DNA of 64,000 nt from Cardiocondyla obscurior (Eukaryota > Arthropoda > Insecta > Hymenoptera > Formicidae). Below are positions 22,640 through 34,139 of this stretch, one piece after another. The DNA is taken from contig NC_091868.1 of the NCBI RefSeq assembly GCF_019399895.1, positions 1,908,499 to 1,972,498 of the forward strand, given 5' to 3'. The translations under genes were made by a program, and so were the position numbers. Positions within the stretch are counted from its first letter, which is position 1. Each line of letters begins with the position of its first letter. Under the pieces are notes generated by a model. It did not search any database, was not told the origin of the DNA, and saw nothing but the letters and a program-made list of their open reading frames with translations.

Positions 22640-24422
22640 CTTGAAATCACGATTGTAACGCCCGCTAAATAAACTGTGTCACGTGTAATATGCTACTCCG
22701 TTACAGGACTTACACCCAGTAGAAGTCCAACAAGAGAGACACCATTTTTGCTGCCGCGTTAGCCGCGTAGTGCGCATGCGAATTACGTACGCACACACAC
22801 ATATGCGTAACACGCTGCGACACAGTGATTATATTCAAGCAGAGCATTGAAATTATTAAAAAATTATCGGTTTGTTTTATATACAATAAATAATTACAAA
22901 AAATTATTTGATGAAAGAAAAAGAAAAAAGTTTGCTGACATGACTATGGTATGTATAAAATATTTTTACATTATCTTTTATCGAATTTGCAAATGATCGA
23001 TCGTTTCATTATTGGTTTTGAAAGTTATTTCTAATAAAAGGAACAGTTATCAACTTATTTTTAATGAAGCTTTGCTTATACATGTTTTCAAGTATCATTA
23101 ATTACCCCTTTTGGTAAGTAAAACTTGATTAACATTCAAATGCATACTTTTTATTATAAGAATAAAGAGTTAATCGATTGTAGTAAAAAGATTTTTTGAG
23201 AAATTACATTATCCTAGTCTATGATAATGCGAAAATTTAAACCCTTTATTATACAAGTCTTAAATGCGATTATAATAGGTTAATTAATTAACGAAACAGA
23301 GATTCTACCAAAAATTACATTAAGAACTTTTAGTAAAAGACAATAATGCTAATTTTCTGGGCAGATAAAAAATGTAAAAAAACGCGTGACAATATTTTAA
23401 TTAAGCTACATTCTTTTTCATGTAACATTCAAGTAACATATATATACGACTATTTTTGCTAGTTTAAACTCTACAAACCAAAAATGGATTTTTAATTAAT
23501 ATCACAAATAAAAGATGAATAATTCCATCTTTAATTTGTCACTAAAAACAATGTTAAATTTACACATATATACACATATATATGTGCGTGAGTGTATGTA
23601 TATGTATAGACTCTTGTCTCATCAAGAATAGAGATATATCTTATATATTAATTAAAAAAAAAGTAAGTTTTTGATCCCTACTTTCTCTTTCCATCTATAA
23701 TTAGTTTGAAAGATAACTGAAATTAACGCGCATGAAAGTGCATATCTTATAAAGTAAAGCAGGTTTAAAAAGTGTGATTGAGAAAAATCTGGCCGCTTAT
23801 AATTTAATTTTCATTGATTAAATTTTTTTAAGCAAGAACTCACATGTTACAACAAATATGCAATCCTCCCATGCAAAAATAAATTAGTTTAATATAAATT
23901 CTATCGCTTGTGTTCGCCTTTAAATCATTCTAATAGAAATTTTCAGTCAAACATATGAGAAAGTTTGATCAGCTTCTACATATGTGCTTCTACATATGTC
24001 GTTAAATGTATATTCTAAATAAATTTTTTTTTTCTTTTTTTTACCTGGTTTCACAAAAAAAAATGCATGAAGTATACAAAACGTCTACGTGAAAACAGTA
24101 TATAAATTGCAATAATTATACAAAGCTATTTAATCGACAAATCACTGACTCTTCGCGCGTCAAAAGTTAGTTGTATTATCGGAATTATTTTTACAGTATT
24201 TTTATGTGTCGAGTACCTATCATATTTGAACATTTTAAATTGATGCTAATTAACAAAAAGAACATTTTTAACGTATTTCATTCTTTTTCTTCAAGTGGAC
24301 TTTGCTTATCAAAGGGAGGATACAGACTACGAGACAATCTGTCAACTACACTTAGTACAAATCATATATGCATTAATAGTACCGATCAATTAATATATCT
24401 ATATACAAACAAATAATAAGAC
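22640..24422. other. Intergenic region, probably with the long Rab14 3' UTR
   Basis: AT-rich DNA from the start codon of the HTH gene to the Rab14 stop codon. It contains a short GC-richer segment at 22640-22830, a TA/CA microsatellite at 23560-23610 and a short direct repeat (cttctacatatgt) near 23973-24000. No coding exon recognised; the right part is likely the Rab14 3' UTR (minus strand). Confidence 0.5.
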
Positions 24423-25987
24423 CTAACAGGAGCAGGAATCTTTTCCTCCCTGCTGTTCATTGGTTACACCTTGGAGACTGGTGCGACCCGGTTGACTGGG
24501 ATTATGTTGTACACCAGATTCTGCTGCATTTAGGTCCAATCTATCAACAAGAAATATAAAACTAATTTATAGATAAATGCTATTCGAAATATGTATTAAT
24601 TTTTTTTTTTTTGTAATTTAAAAATAATCAAGTTATATTCAATATATTGTACTATATATCTTTTATCTTATGCAATCGTAAAATATTGTTAGGCTTACCG
24701 TCCGTCTTGTATACTTTGGAATATTTTCTTTGCAGTTTCCAAGAAAGCTTCCTCTACATTATGTCCTCTGTTTAAACAAAAGAATACACGATTCCATTTG
24801 TAATTATTTAAAATTAACATTTATCTATTTAAACATATTTAAAGATAAAAAATATAATGTATTAAAAGCACTCACGTCTTTGCGCTAGCTTCGACGAACA
24901 TCAAGCCATGTTCGTCAGCAAACTGTTTCGCTTCTTCATAGGTAACGTCGCGCTGACCTTCAAGATCACTCTTATTACCAATTAAGAATATGACCTGCAC
25001 ACAGAATTGTTATTCAGTTACATATTATATTACATATCAGTTACATATTATAAATTGTGTAGTACAATAATATACATACAGTGCTCGGATTTGTTAAATT
25101 CCTTGTGTCTGTCAACCAGCTGCTAAGATGATTATATGTTGAACGGCGTGTAATATCATATACCATTAACGCTCCAGCTGCACCGCGGTAATATGATCTG
25201 AAAAGAAATATTTTCTACTTTATATTTGGAATTTTATATTTATTTGATACAATTATAGCTTAAGACATTGTAGTCATCAAGAGATACGGCGATGTCCTAA
25301 TGTAAGAGACCGACTGTATATTTTAACGCGAGTGATTGATTACCTAGTAACTGCTCTAAATCGTTCTTGTCCAGCAGTGTCCCATATTTGCAATTTTATC
25401 TTCTGTCCTGCTACTTCTATGATCCTAGTCCCAAATTCGACGCCAATGGTATGTGGACAATCTGCCATGACTAAAATTTCAAAAACCATTTAATTTATTC
25501 ATTATTACGTCACATATCATTAATAATAAACCAAGCATTGAAAAGAGATAGTTATATCTAAAGATAAAGAATTTAATAATTCTTTTAATTAAAAAATAAT
25601 TTTTTTTAATTACAAATTTACAAAGTCAGCTCACTGCTGCAATTACAAATGTTTTTTTTGTTGTGCACACTGCATAATAGTACATACAGTATGATGCACT
25701 GTAGTCATAAATTATGTAGACATATGATTACAGCACATTCTTTATGGATGTGTCATAAAAGACAATGATAAGTCACAGCATTAATGTGACATAATTTTAT
25801 AAATAATTTTATTTGAGGCCAAATGAATGCAATTATATATACATCTATATATAGTATATATATATCTTTTTTGTTACTCACATTTTTTTTCTGTGAACTG
25901 ATGAAGCAGGCATGACTTGCCCACTCCCATATCCCCTATAATGATGTACTTAAAGATATAGGAATAATTATATGGACCGGTTGACAT
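24423..25987 (-). CDS. Rab14: Ras-related GTPase Rab14 (218 aa)
   Basis: Small GTPase of the Rab family acting in Golgi-endosome traffic. Minus-strand exons: 25882-25987, 25344-25470, 25080-25197, 24876-24994, 24699-24767, 24423-24540; 657 nt in frame. The first 35 residues (MSTGPYNYSYIFKYIIIGDM and on) are almost those of vertebrate Rab14. G motifs: P-loop GDMGVGKS, switch I with HTIGVEFG, switch II WDTAGQERF, NKSD, EASAKT. The C-terminus ends CSC, a geranylgeranylation motif. All nucleotide-binding residues are intact. A 5' UTR intron precedes the start codon: acceptor TTTTAATTGCAG just upstream (exon base 25994), with a donor GTGAGT at 26891-26886 in a CpG-rich block. A rare case where every exon can be placed confidently. 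Confidence 0.97.
25833..25870. repeat. TA microsatellite in Rab14 intron
   Basis: Short run of tatata/catcta units just inside the second Rab14 intron. Simple sequence. Confidence 0.6.
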
Positions 25988-26891
25988 TTTGCACCTGCAA
26001 TTAAAATTTTTAATGATAGTATTATTGCATTTATTTAATCATTACTCATAAGCTAAAAGTTCTTATAAACAATGCATTTGCAGCTTATTGTTAGAAACTT
26101 AATATTGCCAAGAGAGATCTGAGATAGATTAAATTAATCTCATACTTTGCAGAATATCCCACAGCCTTTTGTGTCTTTTAACCTGAGATAAGATACATGA
26201 CTCACAGTGCTTCAACAATAGGTCAGTATATCTCAAAGTATGGTATTAATCTCAACAACTAGCTTTGCAACATAATTGGAAAATTTCTAAGAATGCTTCA
26301 AAAGTTTGATATCAATTTAGGTTAATCAATATATGTTACATTAAAGTTATTAATTTTGTAAAATAAGTTATACAGTTTTACAAGTTAGTTTCCTTAATAT
26401 ATCATATGACAAAATGTATACAAAAAGTCTAAAAGTTGTTAAAAAGACTAATATGCGATAGCGAGCTTTGTAACGCGTGGAGAAACCTTTACAAATTCAT
26501 GAATAATTCACGAATCGCTGGGAAAAAGTTTTTTCCTCTTTCTATTTTTTTTATTCTCAACGCCGGATACTCCGTTAGCAAATCCGTCGTTGTCGAATTA
26601 CTTCAGTTTCGAAATAGATTACTATTCCCTAAGCGAGGATATATGCGTTTGTCACAATTCGAGTCCTCGGCGGACGCGGATCCGCCGAGCTAGCAGCGTC
26701 AACAATGCACCCGCGCCGCCCACTCCCATAATTACGTTACGCCTAATTAACGCGATCAACGGAGAATACGTGGGAGATTCGACAACGACGGCGTGTCCGA
26801 GTTACGTGCGATATTCGATCACCGGGGCTGATGTCGATAACTGGCGGTGGGAGTCACCGATGTCAACAATGTCGTTACTCCGATTACTCAC
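25988..26891 (-). other. Rab14 5' UTR intron
   Basis: About 0.9 kb of AT-rich DNA between the inferred non-coding first exon (ending 26892) and the 7-nt leader before the ATG (25988-25994). No coding potential beyond random frames. Confidence 0.6.
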
Positions 26892-27290
26892 GCTCGGTTC
26901 GTGGAACGGCTGTATGTAGTGGAAGGCTGCTCGCCTGCGACCGCTGGCCCGTGACCGAGGGGTGTGAACAGTGGAACGCGGCTGACGGCGCGTTCGCGGG
27001 CTTGTGCTCCTCGCGCGCGGGCTTACTCTGTCATCGGGTCGCGACGGCGACAACGACGTGGACGTAACGCTCGCCCCGGAGATATCACGCGCAATATGGC
27101 AGGCCGCGTTACCGACGATGGCGACGAGCGAAACGTCAAACCACCTGTCACTCGCTACAAGTCCGTCCGTTCGTTCGTCAACTAGCCTCGCTCGATCCAC
27201 CGCGCATTCGCGTAACTTCACCTGCCGCGTGGCGCTGTCAGCTAAATTCACGCGAGCACCGGGAGCGAATCAGAGTCGCCGAGACGTTCC
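26690..27290 (-). promoter_or_regulatory. CpG-rich promoter and non-coding first exon of Rab14
   Basis: Sharp CpG/GC-rich block inside AT-rich DNA, with runs such as gcgcgcgggc and cgcgacggcgac. On the minus strand a consensus donor (GAGC then GTGAGT, 26891-26886) would end a first exon located in this block, matching the acceptor before the Rab14 ATG. Overlapping open frames on both strands here are explained by composition. The exact transcription start is not determined. Confidence 0.6.
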
Positions 27291-28538
27291 AAAGTTAGTC
27301 TGAAATAAAATTATTAAGGCCGTTTGTTTCAATTTTCAGAAAGCTTTACCTATCCTTTCAAATTAAAGCGAGGCTATTTAAATCTCGAAGTAAAATTAAT
27401 TTCTCGAGTTCCGAAATTATTTTACGTCGACAAAAATATACGCAAATGACGCAACCAATTAGAACGAGGGCTCCCCATTTGACACCGCGCTCCGTATCTA
27501 ATTCGTTTCTTGCGTCTATGACCAATTACTGGCATCGAGCGCACCGAGCAGAGTACTGCGTACTTTTTGCGTTCATTCTCCTTCGTGAATCCAAACACGT
27601 AGCGATTAGAGCGATCTTTAACGTAAAATAATACTTTGTTCAGGTGAAAAACGGAGGCCGGGACAGGATAAAAGAGTCAACATCACGTACGTGGCCGATT
27701 GCTCCAATTGTACCGCTGAGAAGGCGTTGAATTTTGTAAGCCGCACATTTTTTCGAGGCTCGAGTCTCTTCGTTCGTCTTCGTTTATCGGTAAGAATCGA
27801 TATACATGTATGTCAATTAGAACTCATACGACGCATGTGTCGAGACAAACTATTTTTTTCTTAGATCACATTAATTACTTTGTTATTTACATGAAAATTA
27901 TATTAATTATCGCTTGCGACATTATTCTGCCTATTAATTATCACTTGCGACATTATTTAACGTTTATTAAACAACAAAGGTCGAGTGATGTCGCAAATAA
28001 AAATTATCTCTGTATAAGCTCTGATCCAAATGGAAAGTAACTGTAACAACGTTTAAATTTATTAATTATAATTGTCCCGTGAAATGGCGATTTATACAGC
28101 GCACTGTGTCACGTTTTCGCCTGATGATTTTCTGTAATAGCTTTCATCGCTTAATTCTTACAAAATGGGAGTATATGTACTCAGGTGTGGTTCAAAACAA
28201 ATAATATTGATCAGTACGATTAGCCCAATCAATTTTGCAATAAGAATAATAAAGTATCGGCAGTAAAGACGTTCGGAGCGATATGACGATCTTTCTAAAC
28301 TCTCTGGACTTTGTTTAATATTTCTAACGCTCGATTTTGATAAGCTAAGCTCTAGTGTAAGTGCGCTACAAAGTTGTACATTAATTACTGTACGCCTATG
28401 AATTTAATAATTCTCACCGTCACATGGAATCGGAGAGATGTTAACAGTCGTAAAGAGATTTACACATTTACTTGAATACGTGTTACATATATCTATAGTA
28501 TGTCGTCTATTGCAGATTGTCTTAGCCGACTATTACAG
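27291..28538. other. Intergenic region upstream of the first GFRP-like gene
   Basis: Mostly AT-rich. Contains a 25-bp direct repeat (27901 and 27932). No exon recognised; regulatory DNA or 5' UTR exons of the GFRP-like gene may lie here. Confidence 0.45.
27901..27956. repeat. 25-bp direct repeat, 31-bp period
   Basis: tattaattatcgcttgcgac plus attat at 27901-27925 recurs with one change at 27932-27956, separated by 6 bp. The core ttgcgacat is also present inverted (atgtcgcaa) near 27990, so the second copy could pair with it across a loop of about 30 nt. Confidence 0.75.
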
Positions 28539-29184
28539 ATGCCATACATTCTAGTACGTGGTAACCTAGCATCGTACAGTCATAAGTATCCCTGGAGGGT
28601 TTTAGTATCAGGGCTCAAAGGTACGAATATCCACTGTATTCGCCTTTACGCAAATGCACATGTTACGCTTTTGCTTATTCAATCTTTTCAATTAGATAAC
28701 GCGACACGTCATATTTAAAAGAACTCTACGTTATCTATTTTTAGTAATCTCTACACACAGATAATGAAACGTAGTAAGATAGCGGGCCGTAACGTATACG
28801 CGTCGGTTGAATTGATATACTCGGAAAATTAGATTATAGTTAGAAATACTGTAGGCGTGGTAAATAAAGATTTTTTAGGTGAAAGTAATATTCAATTATG
28901 TTGTAGCGGCTGACATAGAGCAGTTGAGTCGCTTCTCCTCAATTGGATATTGCGATGACTCGACGATAGTGTATTTGCAACATCCTTGCATAATATTGAC
29001 TGCTTTAGAGGTACTCGGTTACAAAGTCGTCGCATCCTCGAGTACTAGCATTAAGCAGGATTATAATGAGTACATGTGGACTATGAGAAAAGAATTCTCA
29101 GAACCCGAACCTGAAACTGTCGTAAAGGCTGGTATGGCTCGAAATTCGTATACTGCTACTTCAAGAGCACCTGATGTAGTATAA
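28539..29184 (+). CDS. GFRP-like protein A (about 123 aa)
   Basis: Resembles GTP cyclohydrolase I feedback regulatory protein (GFRP, GCHFR), which binds GTP cyclohydrolase I and mediates control of tetrahydrobiopterin synthesis by phenylalanine and BH4. Exon 1 starts at ATG 28539 with MPYILVRG, like the MPYLL start of GFRP (ATG 28500 is in frame upstream). Exon 2, 28879-29184, is phase 0 after TTTTTAG. The exon 1 end is uncertain: 28598 (weak donor GTTTTA) or 28604 (GTATCA) both keep frame. The C-terminal part has the family pattern P-x-IxL-x-ALExLGYKVVASS...WTMRKE. Unlike GFRP (84 aa in human) it has about 29 extra residues, acidic then Ser/Thr/Ala-rich. Tandem with a second copy. Family assignment is by eye. 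Confidence 0.55.
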
Positions 29185-30287
29185 GTGTGACGTTCATTAG
29201 GCACGATCATTCTAATGCTTCTAAGATAAAGCTCACTTCATTATCTGATTTAATAATCTCAATTCACTCTCGCAAAGTAAACAAGTTGTTACGGCATGTG
29301 CATATATTAAAATTAATTCAAGGATTTACGTATATTATATGGCATTTACAAAATCTTTATTTTAATTTGCACACGTGTACGTAACAATTTGGTTTCTGCA
29401 CTTTAACAGTTAATTATGTTATAAGTTATAACGGCAGTTCGCATAAGTTCCAACGTATGCATAAAATTATAATTTGGCGATGTATTGAATTTTGTTTTAT
29501 TATTTAGTATTATTTGATAAGATTCCAGTAATATTTTTTATTCAGAATTTTATGCATAATTGGAAAATATACGAGCTTTCATTAAAAATTCATAGTTTTA
29601 ACATTATTACTTGCTTAATGCATTGTGTGTACCGTTTGTATGTGCTATATTTCTCCTAATAGAAAAAGAATTATTTATAAATTATTTGCAATATTTAAAG
29701 AAATTTATTTAGAACAAAAAGACAACAGAGAATAATTGGATTTATAGCTAAATCAGTTTTCATTTTTCTGTTTCGAAGTGCTTGTTATTCCGATAAAAAA
29801 TTGTCTTCTCATTATCATTCTTTCAATACTTTATTCTTTTATTTGTTTCCTATTGGATCGAGATACAATGTCTCATGTTAATGTATCAGCTTCAATGTTT
29901 CATTTGATCGGAATGTGCCATTTATCCTGAAAGTAGCTTTACAAATTATTTTAATATTTTTGCAATATATTTTGTTCGAGTACCATTTTTATGTTAATCG
30001 TATTTTTAAAATATTAGTTTAGAAAAGAAGCTTCTTATTTTATCAGAATATTTATTAAAAGGGAGAAAATATCACAAACGGAGGTTTTACGATAATTAGA
30101 GTGCCTCCTGATCGCAATAGTTTTCTGATTTTTCCATTAAATTCTATAAAGAAACTGCCCGACAACTCGAAGTGATTTTTGTATCACTTTCGAGATAAAC
30201 GGCTCCGATCGTCACTCACGTGCGTCACGTTTGCTTTTCTTCTAGAAGTAAAGCACAACGAGGTATAACGATACTTTTAGCGCGACA
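29185..30287. other. Spacer between the two GFRP-like genes
   Basis: AT-rich, presumably 3' UTR of gene A followed by the promoter and 5' UTR of gene B. No exon or repeat recognised. Confidence 0.5.
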
Positions 30288-31272
30288 ATGGCAACAACAT
30301 CAACATCCAAGAAGCAGGATGTCGCCGACGAAGAAGACGACATTTTCTATTACATCGGTGTAAAAGCGTCCCCGTTTGCGCCTGAATGTGTGGTCTTCGG
30401 TTTGTCGCCGAAGGAGGTATCGGCTATACGCAGTCGCTTCCCGCTGTCCCCCGCTAACGCAGATATCTTGAATGGAGTTAAGATAAAAGGTTAATGATCC
30501 AGAATTTCAACGTCGCCAACAATTGCATGGACCGGTTTTGCGATATCCAAAAAAGATGCAAGATCTTTCTCACGACTGCGAAATAGATTTTTGTTCACGC
30601 ACGAACGTTAACTCATTGCTGAGACATGCATGTCGGAGAGTATACGGTGGTATTCAATTTGATTATGAAATATTTGTCATTCATATAGACTCGCTTGCAG
30701 ACAAATACAAGAAATTTGTACAACCTGCATAATTAAATTTTGTAAAGTCATGATTTTAAACGTGAATCAGCTTTAATTAAAAGCTTGGATTGTATAAAAT
30801 CATTAGCAGGCACTTTTAATTATTAACTTTTATTACAATTATTAACACGCATAATTAGTAATTGTAAAATTGTATATCAGTGATTTATAATGGAAAAGAA
30901 ATATTATATTGCGCAAACGTTAAGGTTTTTCGTAGCAAGGAGATTCATAAAGGATAAAAAAAAAACGATTTATTGAGATTTGGTTGTTGAATATTTAAGT
31001 TTTATTAATTTAAAATGAGAGATGACAGATAAAACTTAATTATTTATAAATATTATAATGATCAGTCAAATTTAGACAAAATTTTTTATAATTAAAGTAA
31101 TAACAATCATGTTAATTCTTGAGAGAATAACTCTCAAAAACTTACATTACGCACATTATTGATTTCAGGCGCACCGTTCTCCGTCATAAATGCTTTAGCT
31201 GAGCTTGGCTATCGAGTTATTTGTAGTGCCGGGGAATCTGAGACACTTTGGACATTACAGCGGGAAAATTAA
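30288..31272 (+). CDS. GFRP-like protein B (101 aa)
   Basis: Second GFRP-like gene. Exon 1, 30288-30489 (67 codons plus 1 nt), starts at the first ATG after a GC-mixed leader (GCGACAATGG). Exon 2, 31169-31272, follows GATTTCAG and restores the frame. The C-terminus APFSVINALAELGYRVICSA then GESETLWTLQREN matches the end of GFRP (PPRIVLDKLERRGFRVLSMT then GVGQTLVW) and aligns with gene A. The N-terminus is acidic (DVADEEDDIFYYIGVKASPF). The exon 1 donor is the weak GTTAAT, and reading through gives two stops at once (TAA TGA). Two lineage-specific copies are inferred from tandem order; whether either regulates GTP cyclohydrolase I is unknown. Confidence 0.6.
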
Positions 31273-32995
31273 CACTATAAAAAGTCGACCTTACCGCAAG
31301 CGATATAATATATACATATTTAAATGTCTATCTTACGACTTACAAATACATGTGTGTGTCTTTACGAATCTTTAGAAATTAGTATCGATAATTCGATCAG
31401 ATTTGCAACATCATATTTCTTTTGTATTTAACTTTTTCATATTAAAATATGAATGTCTATTTATTTAAAACTACGATTGTAACTGTACTTCGGCAAAAGT
31501 TTATTACACATTAAAATGTACATTTATATACGTGCGGACCAATTAAAAAGGCTTTATTTTTCAAATCGATGTATTTTGCCAAATTGGATGGTACGTATAT
31601 GAAGCGTAGTCTTAGAATAGTGGACGAGATGTTCCATTTTTCTTTAAAGAAACTAACACGCTGATTTGTTAGAAATCGAAGGTTGTTTACGTAATCGAAC
31701 GTAAGAGATTTTGTGTACCGCGGCGATGCCGGACGTCTTCTTTTATAACTTTTAAAAGAGTAACGCAGTAAAATTTTGTAATCACGATAAGACTGTTGGA
31801 AAGGGAGGAAGATATGATTTCGAAGATTAAACCACGTGAATACTTTAGCGACGTGCAAATTAATGGCGTTGCAATAATAATTTTGCGAACGTGGAAGTTT
31901 CAGACCAAAGGAACGTGCGTCGATTGCATTATGTCCATTATATGCAATACGGAAGTATTAATTATACAATGATTTGTGATATCTTTACCTCGTTGCATGG
32001 AAAATGGGTTTTTTTATGCTTTATTGAGGGTCTGCGTGAGTCTTGTAGAATCCAGATTGGGCCAAATTGGCACAGTCTTGTACGAAATTGGCCTAGACTG
32101 GATTCAAGCTCCGTCTATTTATATTTATGGAAAACGAAACTACGATATGTGCAAATACATTTATATATATCTTTATATAGGATAGCATTATGTAATAGCG
32201 TCTATGCAATATCTTTTCCCACCATGTGCTTTAATAGGTGATCTACCATGCAATTATTGTTGTTGTTACATGCGAGATATTCCTCCGGATCGATCACGGT
32301 CCAGAGAGTTTAAGAGTATAAAACCAATCAAAAAGAAAAAAAAACCAGTTGATATGAAGTTTGTGCCGTTGTTTACTCGTGCCACCGTTTTATGAATCTT
32401 ATTGCAAAATTATAAATGTTTAAAGATATCTTGAAAAGTTTACTGCAAATTGTAAATCTCTATTTTGATTGTAACGAAGGTTTACGTGCTCGTTAAAAGT
32501 TGAATCTATTGGAAAATCAAGTAACATTGTAAAGAGCAATTATCTTGTGATGTGACAGTTATGTTAATTTGTGTATAAGTACAAAAATCAAAGGCCTAAG
32601 TTGGTGATGGGAACGAGAGTAAAGTATATAGTATTATAATTTGACAGTCTGAGTAGTTTGTACGATTCATTTGCGGTTTGCGTTAAATCGATGCGATAAA
32701 TTTGATATTAATGTGTAGCCAATAATATCTGTCACATGTTAGATTATGTTTTGCATGTACAACAGTCATATGTGTAGTATAATTGAACGTTGTACATGAT
32801 CGTGTACGTTATAATGTGCAAGAAAATAAATACATCACTAAAGAGTGCAGTTTGTCGTACAATTTATACACGTCGAAAAATCTTTGTATCCGAATCGAAG
32901 CGTTTTTAATTAATTAAGACGAATTATGAATGCACCCCAGCTGGTCCGAACTCAATGTAGAACTTTTAACAATTATTTGCAGGTTTAGAAAATCA
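31273..32995. other. GFRP-like B 3' region and ANKRD39 upstream region
   Basis: Mostly AT-rich with scattered short frames that look random (for example 31511-31858 minus, 31891-32241 plus). Contains a 58-nt imperfect hairpin at 32048-32105 and an AATAAA near 32825. A splice acceptor (ATTTGCAG ending 32981) suggests a 5' UTR intron for ANKRD39. Confidence 0.5.
32048..32105 (+). ncRNA. Imperfect hairpin, miRNA-precursor-like (candidate only)
   Basis: The arm gaatccagattgggccaaat at 32048 pairs with attggcctagactggattc ending at 32105: an 8-bp perfect base, one A-A mismatch, ten pairs including two G-T wobbles, one A-A mismatch, then two more pairs, with a loop of about 14 nt. Size and loop fit a pre-miRNA, but I cannot match a known seed and the stem does not extend outward. 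It could also be an RNA structure in a UTR. Confidence 0.3.
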
Positions 32996-33793
32996 ATGGA
33001 ACATACTCGTGATCACAAAACGTGTTGCGAATTGAGCGTTCCACGGTACAACGTCTGCCAAACAGTAGACGAGATTGGTTTCGAACGTGGAATTTGGACA
33101 GCAGGTAAACGAAAGTGTGACACGCGAACGTTTGATTTGATTAAAATTAACAGTAAGCATGCAATGAAGCGTTCGGGGTGCGCAAAGTTAACATCGATGG
33201 TTTCTAAGTTTTGGTTTTTTAATTCTTTTTCTGCGGGTCGCGCAATTTCAGCGCTGGAGGGTGATGTCGATCGCGTCAATAAGCTGCTAAGGAAGGGCGT
33301 CTTCGTCGACGCGACTGATTCCGCCGGCTACACGGCGCTGCATTATGCAACACGGGCTGGCCATATCGATGTATGCGAAATTTTATTGAACCATGGAGCG
33401 AAGGTGGACGCATGTACCCGCGGCATGAAAGCAACGCCGTTGCATCGCGCGGCTTCCAAGGGCCATGTCCAGATCGTTGAGCTGCTATTGCGCCACGGCG
33501 CGACGTCCAATTTGAAGGATGAAGACAGCAGGACAGCCCTACATCGAGCAATCCTAACGGCGACCAGCTCCGCCGAAGGCCTCGAGGTCGTTAGGATGTT
33601 GCTGCCGATTACCGATCGCCGTATCAAGGACAATCATGGGTGGACGGTCGACGATGCGTTTGAACATTGGAAAAAGACGGAGAGCGATAGCGAAAAAGTA
33701 AAAACAATGGAAACGTTGTTTCATCGGTGCGGCGAGAAATCAATATCTACGAGAGAATCGGAAATTGCGCGAGATACCGACATCAAAGATTAG
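32996..33793 (+). CDS. ANKRD39: Ankyrin repeat domain-containing protein 39 (216 aa)
   Basis: Small ankyrin-repeat protein; the molecular role of ANKRD39 is poorly known. Exons 32996-33104 and 33252-33793 join in frame (651 nt). The N-terminal Cys pair and the phrase VDEIGFERGIWTA followed across the junction by ALEGDVDRVNKLL match human ANKRD39 (LEEMDFERGIWSAALNGDLG). Ankyrin repeats: DSAGYTALHYATRAGHIDVC, KATPLHRAASKGHVQIVELL, EDSRTALHRAI, then a degenerate last repeat (KDNHGWTVDDAFEHW), and a charged tail of about 40 residues not found in human. The 147-nt intron (33105-33251) is a multiple of three with no stop. Start 32996 chosen because an acceptor (TTTGCAG) lies between it and the upstream in-frame ATG 32930. 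Poly(A) signals AATAAA at 33969-33974 and near 33988. Confidence 0.9.
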   Translation: MEHTRDHKTCCELSVPRYNVCQTVDEIGFERGIWTAGKRKCDTRTFDLIKINSKHAMKRSGCAKLTSMVSKFWFFNSFSAGRAISALEGDVDRVNKLLRKGVFVDATDSAGYTALHYATRAGHIDVCEILLNHGAKVDACTRGMKATPLHRAASKGHVQIVELLLRHGATSNLKDEDSRTALHRAILTATSSAEGLEVVRMLLPITDRRIKDNHGWTVDDAFEHWKKTESDSEKVKTMETLFHRCGEKSISTRESEIARDTDIKD

Positions 33794-34139
33794 ATTTGTA
33801 ATTATATGTAATTGCGGCAAGATTTATAATGCTTTTTGTACTTTCGAATACACTAAAGCGAATCTTTATCGTACGTGTGTCAGAGAAACTGTCGTTGGAA
33901 AAGGACTCGCGTTCGAGTAATAACATAAAACTTATATAATTCGAGATGATTACTTCGAAGTCTGATGTAATAAAAATAACGGTGATTAATAAATCGTGTC
34001 CTGAAAAGAAAACATTTTTTCCCGTTAATGCTAGGTGTTTTGTGATAACCGGCGAGAGACTCTCTTTGTCAGTATATTCTGACGAGTTTCGCTGAGTTTT
34101 CGTGAAAAATTCAATGCATCTAAAGTTTACTACAGAATT

